Below, in pieces: positions 20,547 to 31,460 of a stretch of DNA of 64,000 nt. The translations under genes were made by a program, and so were the position numbers. Under the pieces are notes generated by a model. It was not told the origin of the DNA and ran no database searches. It worked only from the letters and a program-made list of their open reading frames with translations. Each line of letters starts with the position of its first letter. The stretch's first letter is position 1. Source of the stretch: Morella rubra (lineage: Eukaryota > Streptophyta > Magnoliopsida > Fagales > Myricaceae). The DNA lies in contig CM025855.1 in assembly GCA_003952965.2 (NCBI GenBank), positions 16,285,768-16,349,767 on the forward strand, given 5' to 3'.

Positions 20547-21146
20547 CTAAGTAAACTCGACGGTTTCTCTTCTAGTGATCGGGCTTGCCGCAGTGGAAAC
20601 AATTTTCTTTGCCTTCGTTCTTGTCACCTCCTTTGTTTCCTTGTCCACCTTGGACATTCTTAGTTGCCTGATACCCCTTATTATTTTTCTTAAGTTCTTA
20701 AACTTGGGTTTCAGTTTCATAGAGGCATTAGATTTCTCTGTGACCATCACAGTAGGTTTGTCTTTCTTGATGAGATCTTGAGCTGTCTGCAACATATTGA
20801 GCAGCTCTGAAAATGTCACACTCATCTTGTTCATATTGTAATTAAGGACAAAGTAATTGAAAGAATCAGGTAGAGATGAAAGAATGACATCAACTTTTGT
20901 GTCACTATCCATCTCAGCTCCCAAAAAGTCCAGTTTGTTGATGAAAGAAATCATCTTCAAGACATGATCCCGAATTGGGCTCCCTTCCACCATTTTGGTG
21001 GACATCAGATTCTTTATAACAGTCTGCCTAGCAGATTTGCTCTGCTTTCCAAACATCTCTTGGAGATGCAACATAGCGCCTGCAGCTGTAGCTATACCAT
21101 CACATCTTTCTGCAAAACATTTGAGACTGAGGCCATAATATAGCAC
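20547..21146 (-). pseudogene. Copia Gag capsid region with broken zinc knuckle
   Basis: The minus strand encodes a UBN2-type copia Gag segment (LHLQEMFGKQSKSARQ, LPDSFNYFVLNYNMNK, TFSELLNMLQTAQ). Downstream, in another frame near 20575-20600, CFHCGKPDH marks the nucleic-acid-binding CCHC knuckle. The codon after it is a stop (TAG) and the last Cys is lost. The N-terminal start of Gag is not clear. Confidence 0.82.
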
Positions 21147-21274
21147 TTTGCCATAATAAAATTATGCACTATTCATAATAGTGCGTGAACAGTAACCAAA
21201 AAAGATTTAGGCGTTTGATTCTCAATCAAAAATTAGCAAGGTCCATATAATCCAACAATTGCAATCATGAACCT

Positions 21275-21288
21275 GGCTCCGATACCAC
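21275..21288 (-). other. Copia primer-binding site (tRNA-Met type)
   Basis: On the minus strand TGGTATCGGAGCC directly follows the 5' LTR end (ACTATCA). It differs by one base from the usual TGGTATCAGAGCC. Confidence 0.85.
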
Positions 21289-21846
21289 TGATAGTTCATG
21301 CGGAATTAAACTAAAACAAACAACATTTTTCAACAAAACATTAATTAGGATTATAATTGCAATTGCAGATCCAATTACCTACCTAATACAGGAATTCAGG
21401 AATCCATAAAACTTCAAGTCGCTTTATGATCCGACCCAAAGCTCCAGCGATTCAGAACAACAACTCAGATGTGTTGCCTCCTAAGGGATTTATGTCACTC
21501 TCTCTTTTTAGGGATTTCTCTAATAGGTTCTGATGGCCAACCCCTTGAATATAACAGTTATATTTATAGGCCTTGGGAAACCCTAGAGAGAGCATGAGAC
21601 ATAGGATCCTTAGAGATCTCAAATTCCAGCCGTAGAATTAAACTGAATAACTCTTCTTCTAATAAAATTAGGGCTTCTACTAATTACAATCAAGTCCATC
21701 AACATATTGTAACTGACTCCTGAAATTTGAGATTATTGCAAATATTCCCCTTTACATACAATTAATTCCTTCCACCAAACTATATTCCATATGAGATATT
21801 AGGACTAGATTAATTATTTGGTTATCGAGAGCACATAATTCTAACA
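21289..21846 (-). repeat. 5' LTR of the copia element
   Basis: Reads TGTTAGAATTATGTG... to ...ACTATCA on the minus strand. It keeps a TATA-like CCTATAAATATAAC (plus positions about 21557-21570). Followed on the right by the TSD copy TATTC (21847-21851) and the displaced end of the MADS gene. Confidence 0.93.
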
Positions 21847-22785
21847 TATTCTTTCAGATTGACGTACGCTTGTTTATGGTTCCACAGAGTACGACATATT
21901 TACTATAACGGCCATCGTTCCTTATCGTCGTATATCTCGTCGCCTAACACCTTCAACATAATAATGCAACTGCATGCATTAACGCATAGCATATTCAGTT
22001 TGCACACTTATTTTCAGAAAGGGTAAGATCATATAATGATTCAGTTGCGCACGTTGGTTTTTATCAGTTTTGCTAAATTTCTTTGGATTGCTCTTGATAA
22101 TTTTATAACGTTGCAGATTAAAGCTTACGGAGAAGGGATCGATAGAAGCTAGTACGAAGGAGGGTTTGATCTGCAATTTCTACTGATCTGGATTTCACTG
22201 GTATCGGAGATTCTACCGTAAGACAGCTTTTACATACATCTCTGAACCTATGTATTTCACTAGCTAATTAAGACATAGTTTGGTAATTACTTGGGAGACC
22301 TCTTAAAGTAAGTCCTTGTCCATGTTTATGGTTTCCATGCATGCTCTCTATTGCTTGTTAGTCAGAAAGCAATAGCAATTAGACTATATAATATTTATCA
22401 GATGATGCCTTCGATTGATGATAATATTGTTTCTAATCTGATTGACTGAATTACTAAAATGTAAGTTTCGAAGTTTTCATTTTATGTGAACAGGGACAAA
22501 GCTAATAGCAATTAGCAAGAATAAAATTTGGAGGGTTAAATTGTACAATCTCCAAAAACATATATATATATATCAGAAAACAAAATTTTTGCACAAGGGA
22601 AAAACAATTTCTTATCTGACTTTTGTGGGGTTGGCAGCTTTCGTTAATTTGTGTAATAACAATCATGATCTAATATTTCTTTTGGTTCGTATCGATTTAC
22701 CAGAAAATATGTAACAAGATAATTACGACTATTTTCTTATTCCCGTAATAACCATTGTAGAAGTTTCCTATTTTTTGGTAAACAA
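21847..22785 (+). other. Displaced last codons, stop and 3' flank of the MADS gene
   Basis: After the second TSD copy, 21851-21862 completes the pre-insertion reading frame as L-S-D-stop (TGA at 21860-21862), in phase with the C ending at 13493. The following 900 bp have no coding signal and should include the former 3' UTR. Acceptor-like 'acgttgcag' near 22117 could belong to a spliced 3' UTR, but that is speculative. Confidence 0.75.
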
Positions 22786-22789
22786 ATTC

Positions 22790-23160
22790 TACAACAAATT
22801 TGACATTTTAGGACGGAAAAATCAAGACCTTGTGGGACGGACTGTAATTGTCACGATGGGTGCGTGTCCCAATTACCCCGTCCCAAAAGTTTTTTTAGGA
22901 CGGAAAAATCAAGACCCTTTGGGATGGATTTGAACCGTCACGATGGGTGTCCCAGTAACCCGTCCCAAAATTTTTTTGGGACGGAAAAATCAGTTCGTCC
23001 CGTAAAGTAGTTTTTTAGGACTTTTTCTTCATCCCAAAAAGGATGTACTCTTCGAAAGGCATCAAATGGAGTCGCATAATAATTTTTCTGTCCCAAAAAC
23101 TATAGTTCGAACTCCATCATATGGGATGCGTCATATTTTTTTTTCTTTTTTGCAATGCAA
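22790..23160. repeat. DNA-transposon subterminal repeat block (CACTA-like)
   Basis: Contains repeated 'ggacggaaaaatcaagacc' units at about 22812 and 22900 and a third related unit at about 22980, separated by 'cccgtcccaaaa' stretches in the opposite sense. Similar text ('gtcccttacagtagtttttt') occurs near 26650. This pattern is typical of CACTA subterminal repeats. No transposase or clean terminus is seen. Confidence 0.4.
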
Positions 23161-23204
23161 TCAGGATTTAGGTTCTTTTTAGTCCGAATGAGAATTAAAG
23201 GATC

Positions 23205-24441
23205 AATGCTATTTGTTCAATACCGTTATGTCACATTCGAACGGTATGTTACAATCGCATTCTTTAACATTAGCATTTCTTGAAAAGGATTCGAAGATCT
23301 TCAGAGTCGCAGCGGAATGTGGATCATTGAATCAGAGCAGCCCAAGCGTGCTGCCTCATTTAGATTCACACACACAGTTCTTGAGAGATAGTTTTAAACA
23401 AAGATATTGTAGATAGAGAGTTTCTCACGCTGTCTTCTTCTCTCTTTCTCAAATGAAAACTTTGAGTTATATATAATGACTTGCTCAAAGCTTTAACTGT
23501 ACTTGTGTGTGGGATCATTAGGGACCTTAAATCTCGGCCGTAGGATTATCAAGAAAAACTCTTTTTCATTAACTCCCTTATATTCTATATTTGAATCTAT
23601 GAGCTTCTACAAATTGTAATCATGTTTGTCAACATATCACAATTGACCCCTGAAATAATGAGATTGTTGTTGTGAAATTCCTTTTGCTAACAATTATACA
23701 CTTATTTATCCTTCAACCATACTATTATATATCACATGAGCTAATAGGATCAAAATAATATCACCTTTTATATATATTGCATGAGCTAATAGTACCCAGT
23801 TGAACTCCCAAAAAAGTTTCAAAAAATAATTTTTTCAAATAAATATATACATAAATAAATAAAAGCAGGAAAAACATTTTTCACAAAAAATTGTTATGCA
23901 ATATTTTTTATTTGAGTCTAACATTATACAGACATAATGAATAAACTGCCTTAACAAGAGAGTAGTGGATTTCATATTGAACAATTATGCAAATCCACTT
24001 ACTATGCACAAGACTTAACATTATTTATAATATTTGATCTGTGATGATCAACCAAAAGATTTAGTCAAAGTACAATCACACAACAATCAAATCTGCATAA
24101 CTCTTTCAGGTCTAAGGACATGATAAGCTAATTATGCTCAATACCATTCTCTACATCAATAATCATTTTCAGAAGGTATTCATGTTTGATTTAGTTTAGT
24201 GCATGTACTTGTATAATGCACCCACTCATTTGCTTAAGGTCATCACCTTAATGATGAAATCCATCATTCTATCTTATAGAGGCACAATGAGTATAAATCA
24301 ATTTATACATCATTATGTACCTCGGTCTAGAACACAGTGAGTCAATAAGGACCCGAAAAATCATACTCCTTTCCTCTGATCCATTAATCATCGGCCTAAC
24401 TTTTTTACAATGTTGCTCAACAATATTTTGTATAGACATCT

Positions 24442-24474
<33 letters not shown>

Positions 24475-24540
24475 ACACACACAAGTGATTAATAAAAAAT
24501 AGTAATTATCTCAAAATTATTCCAACATGATTAGTTTTGA
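23205..24540 (-). mobile_element. Copia LTR and 3' UTR remnant
   Basis: Shares ordered landmarks with the copia 3' end at 13494-14500 and with 35286-36480: 'gcagcggaatg' near the LTR start, the 'gggatcattagggacctt' and 'catgtttgtcaacatatcac' blocks within the LTR, and downstream 'ttcaggtctaaggaca' (24108), which in the intact element lies in the 3' UTR. It is therefore a diverged relative, with LTR on the left and internal 3' region on the right. No coding sequence remains. Confidence 0.55.
24443..24482. repeat. (TG)n/(AC)n microsatellite
   Basis: An uninterrupted TG run of about 15 units passes directly into ACACACACAC, forming a short palindrome-like dinucleotide tract. Confidence 0.9.
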
Positions 24541-24890
24541 GTGCATACTTCTAACAATTACTGCGACCGATCGCCATTGTGAGGGTCTGATTAGGGCAAT
24601 TTCTGATAGATTGGGCATTTCTCTGCGGCGGTCGATCATTTACTATCTGATTCAACAGGTTAGTGGTGATCGAACGTTGACTTTTGTGATTGAATTTACT
24701 GTCACAGTAGCTCATTAGTGACAGAATTTTTTTCATCACTAATTTTTTTTTGTGGCGAAATTTGGGTTTCATCACGAAAGACAATTAGCGACATTGTTGA
24801 CGGAACTTGTGACAAAAAAAAAAAAAAATCATCTTAATACTTTTAGTGAAAAAAAAGTTGTCACTAGAAGTCAATTTTTTTAGTGCTGCT
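24541..24890. repeat. Probable DNA-transposon end
   Basis: Holds alternating 'gtcactag', 'cattagtgac' and 'catcactaat' motifs and finishes 'caatttttttagtg', like the right terminus of a CACTA-type element. No matching left terminus was found. Confidence 0.3.
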
Positions 24891-25695
24891 TTTCGTTTCT
24901 AATTGATCATAGAGATTCCTGAGTTTATAATTTTTTTTTTCAAATAAGCTTGCTCTTAAAATTTATTCTCAATGTTAATGGTTCACAAATCCACTCCAAT
25001 CATAAGTTGAGCTGTATCATCCAAATTTTCAAATAAGCTTGTGACTTATAGTTTTTTTAAGTTTTTTTTGAAAAATTTTATACTATTTTTTTGTTTTTAT
25101 AAATAATTAAAATAGTCTGGTTTATTTTTTATTCGGTTGATGTGGTATGTATTGTTCCATGACTAGTGAATTTTAATTGCGCTAGCAGTTTATTTAGTTT
25201 GGAGGATATGTGTCAACTTATGATTTTGAACTGACATGTAAATTGTTAACTTCGAAGAAAAAAATTTAACGAAAAGACTTGTTTGATAAAAATTACAAAC
25301 ACAAGAATTGTTTTGATCAATTAAAAAACTTAAAGACTGTTTACTAAAATGGCATGGTCAAAGTTCGGTGACCAAATCGATACTACAAAACCAACAAAAT
25401 AAAGTTATTCCCGTTTTGTGGAACTGGAGCTGCTTTTTATTTTTATTTTTTTTCCTTGTCTTCTTGAGCGAAAGTGAAGTGTTCAACCGTGACCAAACTA
25501 AAATAAATAAATCTCCAAGGCCAGCAATAACATATGGCATGTTTTATTTTCGTTTTGGCAAAGCTTGCTGAAACTTGAAACGGATATAGATTCATCTCTC
25601 AAAATTCCTAAGGCATAAAAGTAGACTTTCTAGTTGTATGTACCTTTTCTTCGTAAATCCTTTAAATTTTTTAATAGTACCTGAAGTCCTTTCTT
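24891..25695. other. AT-rich stretch without recognisable features
   Basis: Homopolymer A and T runs. Short frames on both strands (25358-25571) lack any motif and have no second support. Confidence 0.5.
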
Positions 25696-25699
25696 TCTC

Positions 25700-25995
25700 T
25701 CTCTCTCGCTTATGAATATATATTTATATATAAAATATGTAATTATGTTTGTGTGTGTTTGTGTACAATTCAATTACTCATTTTACTATGCAAGCACTAG
25801 AACATTTCTGACCTTTAGGTCACATTTTCATCCCTCAGTCGTCTCTCTCTCTCTCGCTTATGAATACATATTTATATATAAAATATGTAATTATGTTTGT
25901 GTGTGTTTGTGTACAATTAAATTACTCATTTTACCATGCAAGCACTAGAACATTTCTGACCTTTAGGTCACATTTTCATCCCTCAGTCGTCACCG
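25700..25995. repeat. Recent tandem duplication, unit 148 bp
   Basis: Two nearly identical units follow each other (25700-25847 and 25848-25995), each with a CT run, 'cgcttatgaata', an ATATAT stretch, 'gtttgtgtgtgtttgtgta' and 'cctttaggtcacattttca'. Very few substitutions separate them, so the duplication is young. Confidence 0.85.
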
Positions 25996-26705
25996 TAGTG
26001 CCATTGCTAAAGGCTCTTTAGAGACAAAATTTTCGCATGTCACTGAAACGGACTTTTAGGGATGAACTTAACCAGCTAATGTTCGAACACATAACCACAA
26101 CTTTTGTTGGCGGCGCATTTTTCTTCCCTAATCTGTGTTCGATTTCGTTTAAATTTTTAAGAACACAAGATGCACTTTTAGAGACGAATTCAACTGGCCA
26201 ATATTTGAATGTCTTCGAGCAGAATCTTTTTTGGCAGCGGCTAATTTTTGTCCCTTAATTCATGTTCGAATTTTTAAAAATGCAAGATGCACTTTTAAAG
26301 ACATATTCAACCGGCCAATGTTTGAATATATTGGAACATATTCTTTTTTAGCGGTGGGTACTTTTCGTCCCGAATCAATGATCGAATTATTATGAATACA
26401 TGCACACTTTTAGGGATGAAAATGTTTGCCGGCCACTTTTCGTCCCAAACATACTTTTGAATTTGTTCGAACATGAATGAATAGAACACATCATGCTAAC
26501 AGAATCGAACGATGGGTCACCCACGTTCATTAATTAGGCGATGTTTGTTTTGTAATGAACATGTTCGAACATAATCCAACGGGTGAAAAACTTATGTTAG
26601 TAATGACCGTTCGAAAACTAAAGTTTTTTTGGGGCAGAAAAATTAGTTTGTCCCTTACAGTAGTTTTTTGGGATAACTTTTTCCTCTTCCCAAAAAGGAC
26701 AAGGA
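25996..26705. repeat. DNA-transposon subterminal repeat block
   Basis: Several diverged units of about 110 bp repeat the theme 'cttttagggatgaa', 'aaccggccaatgtttgaa' and 'gcggtggctacttttcgtccc' (26050, 26170, 26290, 26410). This looks like subterminal repeats of a CACTA-like element and shares the 'gtccc...cagtagttttttggga' end with the block at 22790-23160. Confidence 0.4.
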
Positions 26706-26706
26706 A

Positions 26707-27117
26707 TTGGAGTCAACCCGTTCGAGGTTGAGGAGTCTCGAGGATGACCTGGGTGCTAAGATGAGGGAGATGTCCGAGATGTGGGTCGTGGCTCATAGCT
26801 GCTATTCTCAGGAGGAGACCTTTCAAGCTAGAGTCACCGCTTTAGGAGATGAGGTTTCCTCTTGGGATACTACTATTGCCAAGCTACGGAGAACAGTCGA
26901 AGATTGACATCGAGTCCAAGTGTTCTCAGGCTAAGGATGAGGTGCGTCAACGTCTCATGGCGCAGCGTTCGTCTTCTTTTGAGAGGGAAAACACGTTGAA
27001 TGCAGAACTAGCAGAGGCTCGTCATAGCATCCGCGAGGCTGTTGATGCTTTGGCTGAAGAGAGGAAGAAGTGGGTGGAGGAATGCGCCGGCTTCGCTGTA
27101 TCTCTCAAGCGCTTATG
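26707..27117 (+). pseudogene. Coiled-coil ORF antisense to a Tat-type gypsy element
   Basis: Two overlapping frames (26707-26907 and 26849-27118) encode one Glu/Arg/Ala-rich coiled-coil protein broken by a single frameshift near 26900: LRSLEDDLGAKMREMSEM, then EETFQARVTALGDEVSS, then LNAELAEARHSIREAVDALA and ERKKWVEE. No catalytic motif. It lies downstream of the minus-strand Tat/Ogre-like integrase but on the opposite strand. Tat-lineage elements are known to carry additional ORFs in this place, some antisense to gag-pol, and this fits. Its role is unknown. Confidence 0.55.
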
Positions 27118-27539
27118 AGCCAGTCCTGCTCTCGCTAGGGATCCCAAAACCTTGATGTGCAAATGTATTTACATTGTTCTGAAGCAGCTTAGCATTGCGC
27201 AGCAGGAAGGAGGCATCCATAGCATCCAAGACTGGTTGCGAGAAGGAGATCTTTTGCGAATTTCTGGCATATTTAGGACCTCGTTCTTCTTATCCTCCCT
27301 CCGAGGAGAAATAAATTCTTACTTGTATATTTCTTGCATTCCAAACTTTTCCTGTTCCTTTGTGCGAATCTCCTTGCTTTCATAAGTTTTGTTTTGACTT
27401 CGATTTTTAGAGTTATTTGGTTTGCTGTCGAGAATTTTCTCGTTTGATCCTTGTGGTGGCTTTTGGCCGCTCAACTGGAGTTTGCATCCTGCAGCTCCCT
27501 TTGCTTGTGTTGTTCGTTTTCAAAAATTGAAATTCTCCG

Positions 27540-27790
27540 AGATTGTCTAAGGTGCGACAGGGGACCGTGATCCTCTGAGGTTGTCTCAGATGTGACTGGG
27601 ACCGTGGTCTTCTGAGGTCATCTTAGGTGTGACTTAGGAGTCATCTTTGGTGCGACTGGGGACTGTGGTCCTTAGAGGTCGCCTTAGGTGTGACTTAGGA
27701 GTCGTCTTTGGTGCGACTGGGTACCATGGACCTCCGATGTCATCTTAGGTGCAGCTCAGGAGTCGTCTTTGGTTTTACTTGGGAATCGTC
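27540..27790. repeat. Degenerate tandem repeat, unit about 61 bp
   Basis: Recurring text 'gtcatctttggtgcgactgg' at about 27640 and 27702, with variants 'tcatcttaggtgtgac' and 'gggaccgtggtc' before and after. It sits in what would be the 3' untranslated region of the minus-strand Tat-type element. Confidence 0.65.
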
Positions 27791-27899
27791 ACTGCCTTGA
27801 ATTAATACGTAGTATTTGAGGAGAACTTCAAGTTTTTTATTTATAGTAAACAGAACATCATAATTTTAACATAAGCGTAAACGCATAAACTCTAAGTAA

Positions 27900-29100
27900 T
27901 GGATAAAGATTACATCTAAGCATGATATTTCCTTAAATGTGTTGAATTCCATGGGTGTTATAGCACCTTTCCTTGCAGATCTTCCAAATTGTATGTCCCT
28001 GGCTGTTGGGAGCCAGAAATACGGAATGGTCCTTCCTAATTTGGGTGCAGCTTACCTTGTTGCGGGTCTTTGGTTCTTGGCAATATTTTCTTAAGCACTA
28101 ATCTCCCAGAGTAAAGCTACATGGCCTAACCTTGGCATTGTAGTAGTTCGCGATCTTTTGTTTGTAAGCTGCCAGTTTCAGCCGTGTGTCTTCTTTTTTT
28201 CCTTCAAGCAAAAAAGGTCAAGTTTCTTCCCTTATTCATTGTTTTCTTTGATGAAGTTCACTACTCATGGCGCGAGCACTCCTATCGCGATTGGAATTAC
28301 TGCTTCCATTCCATAGGTGACAGCGAAAGGAGTTTCGCCAGTCAGGGTTCTGACAGTGGTGCAGTAGGCCCATACTACCCTGGGCAATTCTTCTTCCCAT
28401 AGGCTTTTTTGATCATCGAGCTTCGTCTTGATAATTTGTAGAAACGATCGATTTGCTAGTTCCACTTGCACATTAGCTTGTAGGTAATAAGGAGATGAGT
28501 AGTGATTTTCGATTTTAAGTTCATAGCAAAAGTAAAAGCTCCTATTATCATACTGTTTGTCATTGTTTGTTATTATTGCTCTCAGTAGCCGGAAGTGACA
28601 TATGATATTTCTCCACATGAATTTTTGGATGTTAGGCTCGGTGATCTTTGCCAGCGGTTCAGCTTCTACCCACTTGGTAAAGTAATCAATGGCAACTACC
28701 AGGAATTTTAGTTGCTTTTATCCTAGGGGAAATGGTTTGAGGATATCAATCACTCATTGCATGAATGGGTACGGGGTGCTAAAGATTGTCATCTTTTCGG
28801 CTGATGTAGTTATGACATTAGCAAACCTTTAGCATTTTTCGCATTTCCTCACCATCATCTAGGTGTCTGTCTGCAGGGTGGGCCAAAAAAGGCCAACTCG
28901 GATGAATTTTTAGGCAAGAGTTCTTGTGTCTAAGTGATTTCTGCATATCCATTCATGTACTACCCGAAGTGCATAGTTTGCATCTCGAGTGGCAGGGCAA
29001 CGTAACAAGGGTTCGGAGAAACCTTGGCGATCATCTATGATGCTTTATCATGGGGCTATTCTTCTAAACTTTTGGAGTTGAAGTTTCTTAGCCCCATAGC
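27900..29100 (-). pseudogene. Tat/Ogre-type gypsy integrase, degenerate
   Basis: Read right to left on the minus strand. A zinc-finger region with KCEKC and RFANVITTSAEKMT (about 28960-28740) comes first, then the core with TKWVEAEPLAKITE and MWRNIICHFRLLRAIITNN (second catalytic Asp position read as N), then VELANRSFLQIIKTKLDDQK (catalytic Glu region), WEEELPRVVWAYCTT, TGETPFAVTYGMEAVIP, and a C-terminal part (about 28260-27950) with RYYNAKVRP- and PWNSEHLRK-like text. Many stops and frameshifts. It directly follows gag remnants, so protease, RT and RNase H have been lost. Confidence 0.8.
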
Positions 29101-29247
29101 TTTCTCCTTGGAGAACTTTTATGATTGGAGCTCACCAATCTTTTGGTTCTATTTCGTCGACTTCTCTGATTTCTGAGACGATCCCCATGGATCGTATGAG
29201 CTACCCTCGATCTTTGGTCATCTCGGCAAATCCTGATACCTTGGTGG
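29101..29247 (-). other. Junction between Tat-type gag and integrase remnants
   Basis: No protease, RT or RNase H motif was found in this short interval, although several kilobases of pol belong here. This is a large internal deletion. Confidence 0.5.
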
Positions 29248-30463
29248 CTAATGCCTTTTCAGATGGATACATTCATTGGTATTGTGACCATGATTTTCAT
29301 GGAAGTGGCAAAACTTCCTGTTGTCACGCTTGCTTGGATCTGATCTAATCTTGAGGGGCCATTGTATTTTGGGATCGTTCTGAATTTTCATAAGGATTTT
29401 CCTTGATGGAGCATTGAGAAGCGTGAATTGTAACTTTGGACGCTCAACCTGTGGTTCTGTCTTTCGTTCTTTTTCTATGGCGTGAGGTCTGATCGAGGCC
29501 ACTTCTTTTCTTCTTTTAGCCGCTGCTCCTCCTAACTCGACTGTCTGTCCACTTTGGGATATCTGTTGAGATCCCACATCTTTCGAAGACCGGCGTCCTC
29601 GTCTTCTGCGTCTCCCACATGGCCTTTAAAGGGGGCTTACACAAGACTTGGGCCTACCCTGACCTGTACTGGATTGATAGGATCGAAGAAAATGGATTCA
29701 TGCAAGCCACCACATGGCCTAGGAAGGACGCATGGGCCACCAATTGATGAGGACCTGGGTTCTAGACCAAAAGACATGCCTTAAAGTTAGAGTTATCCAA
29801 GCCCTCATATTAAGTCTTCTAATTAGGTTCTCCTAGGCAATGTTGGATCTCAACACTATCACCATGTCTTCGACATTCATATACTTCTACGCTTTCTCCA
29901 TGAATTCTCCGAAAGTCTCTGGAGGCTTTTTCCCCAATGAGAAAGAGAACCTCCCGTTTGTTAACCCTACTACTATAGCCGTGAGGACTACCTTGTCTTA
30001 TGGATCTTCCACGTTTAGCTTTTCTTGGTTGAAGTGTGCTACGTCGTAGGCTTTCTTCCTCCTTCTGATGAGTGGAGAGGAGATGGATCGCCGACTTCTT
30101 TTATCTTTTGCTTCCTATAAAATGACTGACAAAAACACGACTGAGTTCCTTGAAATTTTGAGATTGAATTTGATTTGAGTATGCTTAACCAAATGTGGGC
30201 TGATCCTGCTAATGTGGTGCTATGCTTTGCATTGTTGGTGTCTTGCGTATCCAATAAATCCATTATGACCGATATCCTTCTAAATGATCCAGGGGATCAC
30301 CAACTTCAGTATATTTGTTGATAATAGGCATACGGAACTTGGATGGCAATCTAGTCTTCAAAATCTCCTGCGTGAACGGGGACTCTTCTTGGTGCATCAT
30401 ACTTTCAAGCGAGGATTGCAGTGGTTTATCTACTTTTTCTTTCATCCTTCCTAACTCGTCCAA
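29248..30463 (-). pseudogene. Tat/Ogre-type gypsy gag, degenerate
   Basis: Minus-strand pieces in order: LPSKFRMPIINKYTEVGDPL with DHLEGYRS (30463-30263), the SAHIWLSILKSNSISKFQ capsid segment (30263-30039), and after a gap the C-terminal nucleocapsid-proximal part, FTLLNAPSRKILMKIQND with NRKFCHFHENHGHNTNEC (a CxxH...H...C-type knuckle, 29577-29248). The three pieces lie in different frames with stops between them. This gag type is characteristic of Tat-lineage gypsy elements. Confidence 0.82.
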
Positions 30464-30702
30464 TACATCTTCGAGTTTTGCATCGCATCTTCCATTTTGG
30501 TCGAGGCTTCTTCATGCTGACGCTTCTCCTCTTTGTCTGTCATTTCGGTTTGGTCCTATTTGGTGATAGTACAAGAATCGCTATGCATGTTTTTGTCTTC
30601 CCCTTCAGCTCTTATTTGTTGGGGTTCTGCCATATTTTCCCCAACCTTTCCTTTCCCTTTACTCCTCGTATTTTCCATAAACCTTTTATATTAAGAACCT
30701 CA

Positions 30703-30722
30703 TTCCCACTGACCGCGCCAAT
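30703..30722 (-). other. Gypsy (Tat type) primer-binding site
   Basis: The minus strand reads TTGGCGCGGTCAGTGGGAA, close to the TTGGCGCCGTCTGTGGGAA found after the 5' LTR of Tat-lineage elements. It sits just upstream of the gag pieces in that orientation. Confidence 0.7.
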
Positions 30723-31270
30723 TGATGAATCAGTTGATTTATGAAAAATACTTAAGAGCAAATGCACCTCGATCTTCGTGTATATATTCCTGCAAAAAGA
30801 CAAATCGACCTCGGGCACCGGGTGTAGCACCTCTGATGGTTAAGTCAGTCTCATTTTGTAATACTTTCACTTTTAACCTATAATTTTTCAGTTACCTTTC
30901 TTATTTTTTGTATTATGCTTTTATAGCTCCTCCTTCACGTTCTCACGTTTCCCTTTTTGTTGGGGTTTTATCCCTCGTTTCTATTGTGCTGTGTATAGCG
31001 TCTTTCTGACACATCTCCTCTTGCACGACTGGTTGCTTTACGTGACGATTTTGAGGTTGTGGGGTATACATGTTGATATGATGATTCATAACAGACTTCC
31101 TTCATAGAGTAGACTATCTCTTCTGGGCTTTGGGCTGATATATGACTTTTCACCATTGTTTGGTCGCTTGAATGATCAACTTGTTCAGCCCAAATTGATT
31201 GAGCCGGGCTAATTCAGTTTCGGTATCATCACAAGGTTACAATTGCTTGCAAGTTAATGCTATAAATGTT
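30723..31270 (-). repeat. Probable 5' LTR of the Tat-type element
   Basis: Plus-strand reading begins TGATGAATCAG immediately beyond the primer-binding site, as the end of a minus-strand 5' LTR should. The outer end is not certain; the sequence runs to about 31270, before a CACTA-like terminus. No mate is visible on the left side of the element. Confidence 0.5.
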
Positions 31271-31294
31271 TTTTTATTCGGAAAAAACATCATT

Positions 31295-31460
31295 CACTAC
31301 CACAAAGTTGAATTTTTTCGACCAAATATTTCTTTACAAAAAATCAATATTTTGTTACGAAAAGAAATCGTCATGTGAAAATTTCTCCATGGGCTTCTTC
31401 TCTAGAAGCCTATCACGAAATTTTGTCACCAAATCTTCTAGGTGATGAAATTTCTTTCTC
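31295..31460. repeat. CACTA-like left terminus, truncated
   Basis: CACTACCACAAAG at 31295 is followed by inward repeats with 'gtcaccaaatcttc' and 'cacgaaattttgtcac', a common layout of CACTA ends. No matching right end was identified. Confidence 0.4.

Larger units (their letters stand above)
13494..21846 (-). mobile_element. Full-length Ty1/copia element inserted in the last codons of the MADS gene
   Basis: Antisense to the MADS gene. LTRs are at 21289-21846 (5') and 13494-14100 (3'), with TG...CA ends and a perfect 5-bp TSD TATTC (13489-13493 and 21847-21851). A tRNA-Met primer-binding site lies beside the 5' LTR and a purine-rich tract beside the 3' LTR. Minus-strand gene order is gag, protease, integrase start, [nested gypsy derivative 16305-19803], RT, RNase H. 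Frameshifts, stops and loss of the integrase core make it non-functional. Without the nested element it would be about 4.85 kb, a normal copia size minus the lost piece. Confidence 0.94.

Noticed and set aside
24269-24484. A minus-strand frame starting MCVCTHTHTH
   Set aside because: The start is the TG/AC microsatellite read as protein.
25700-25995. Short direct repeats suggesting a CRISPR array
   Set aside because: Only two adjacent 148-bp units without spacers, in a plant nuclear context.
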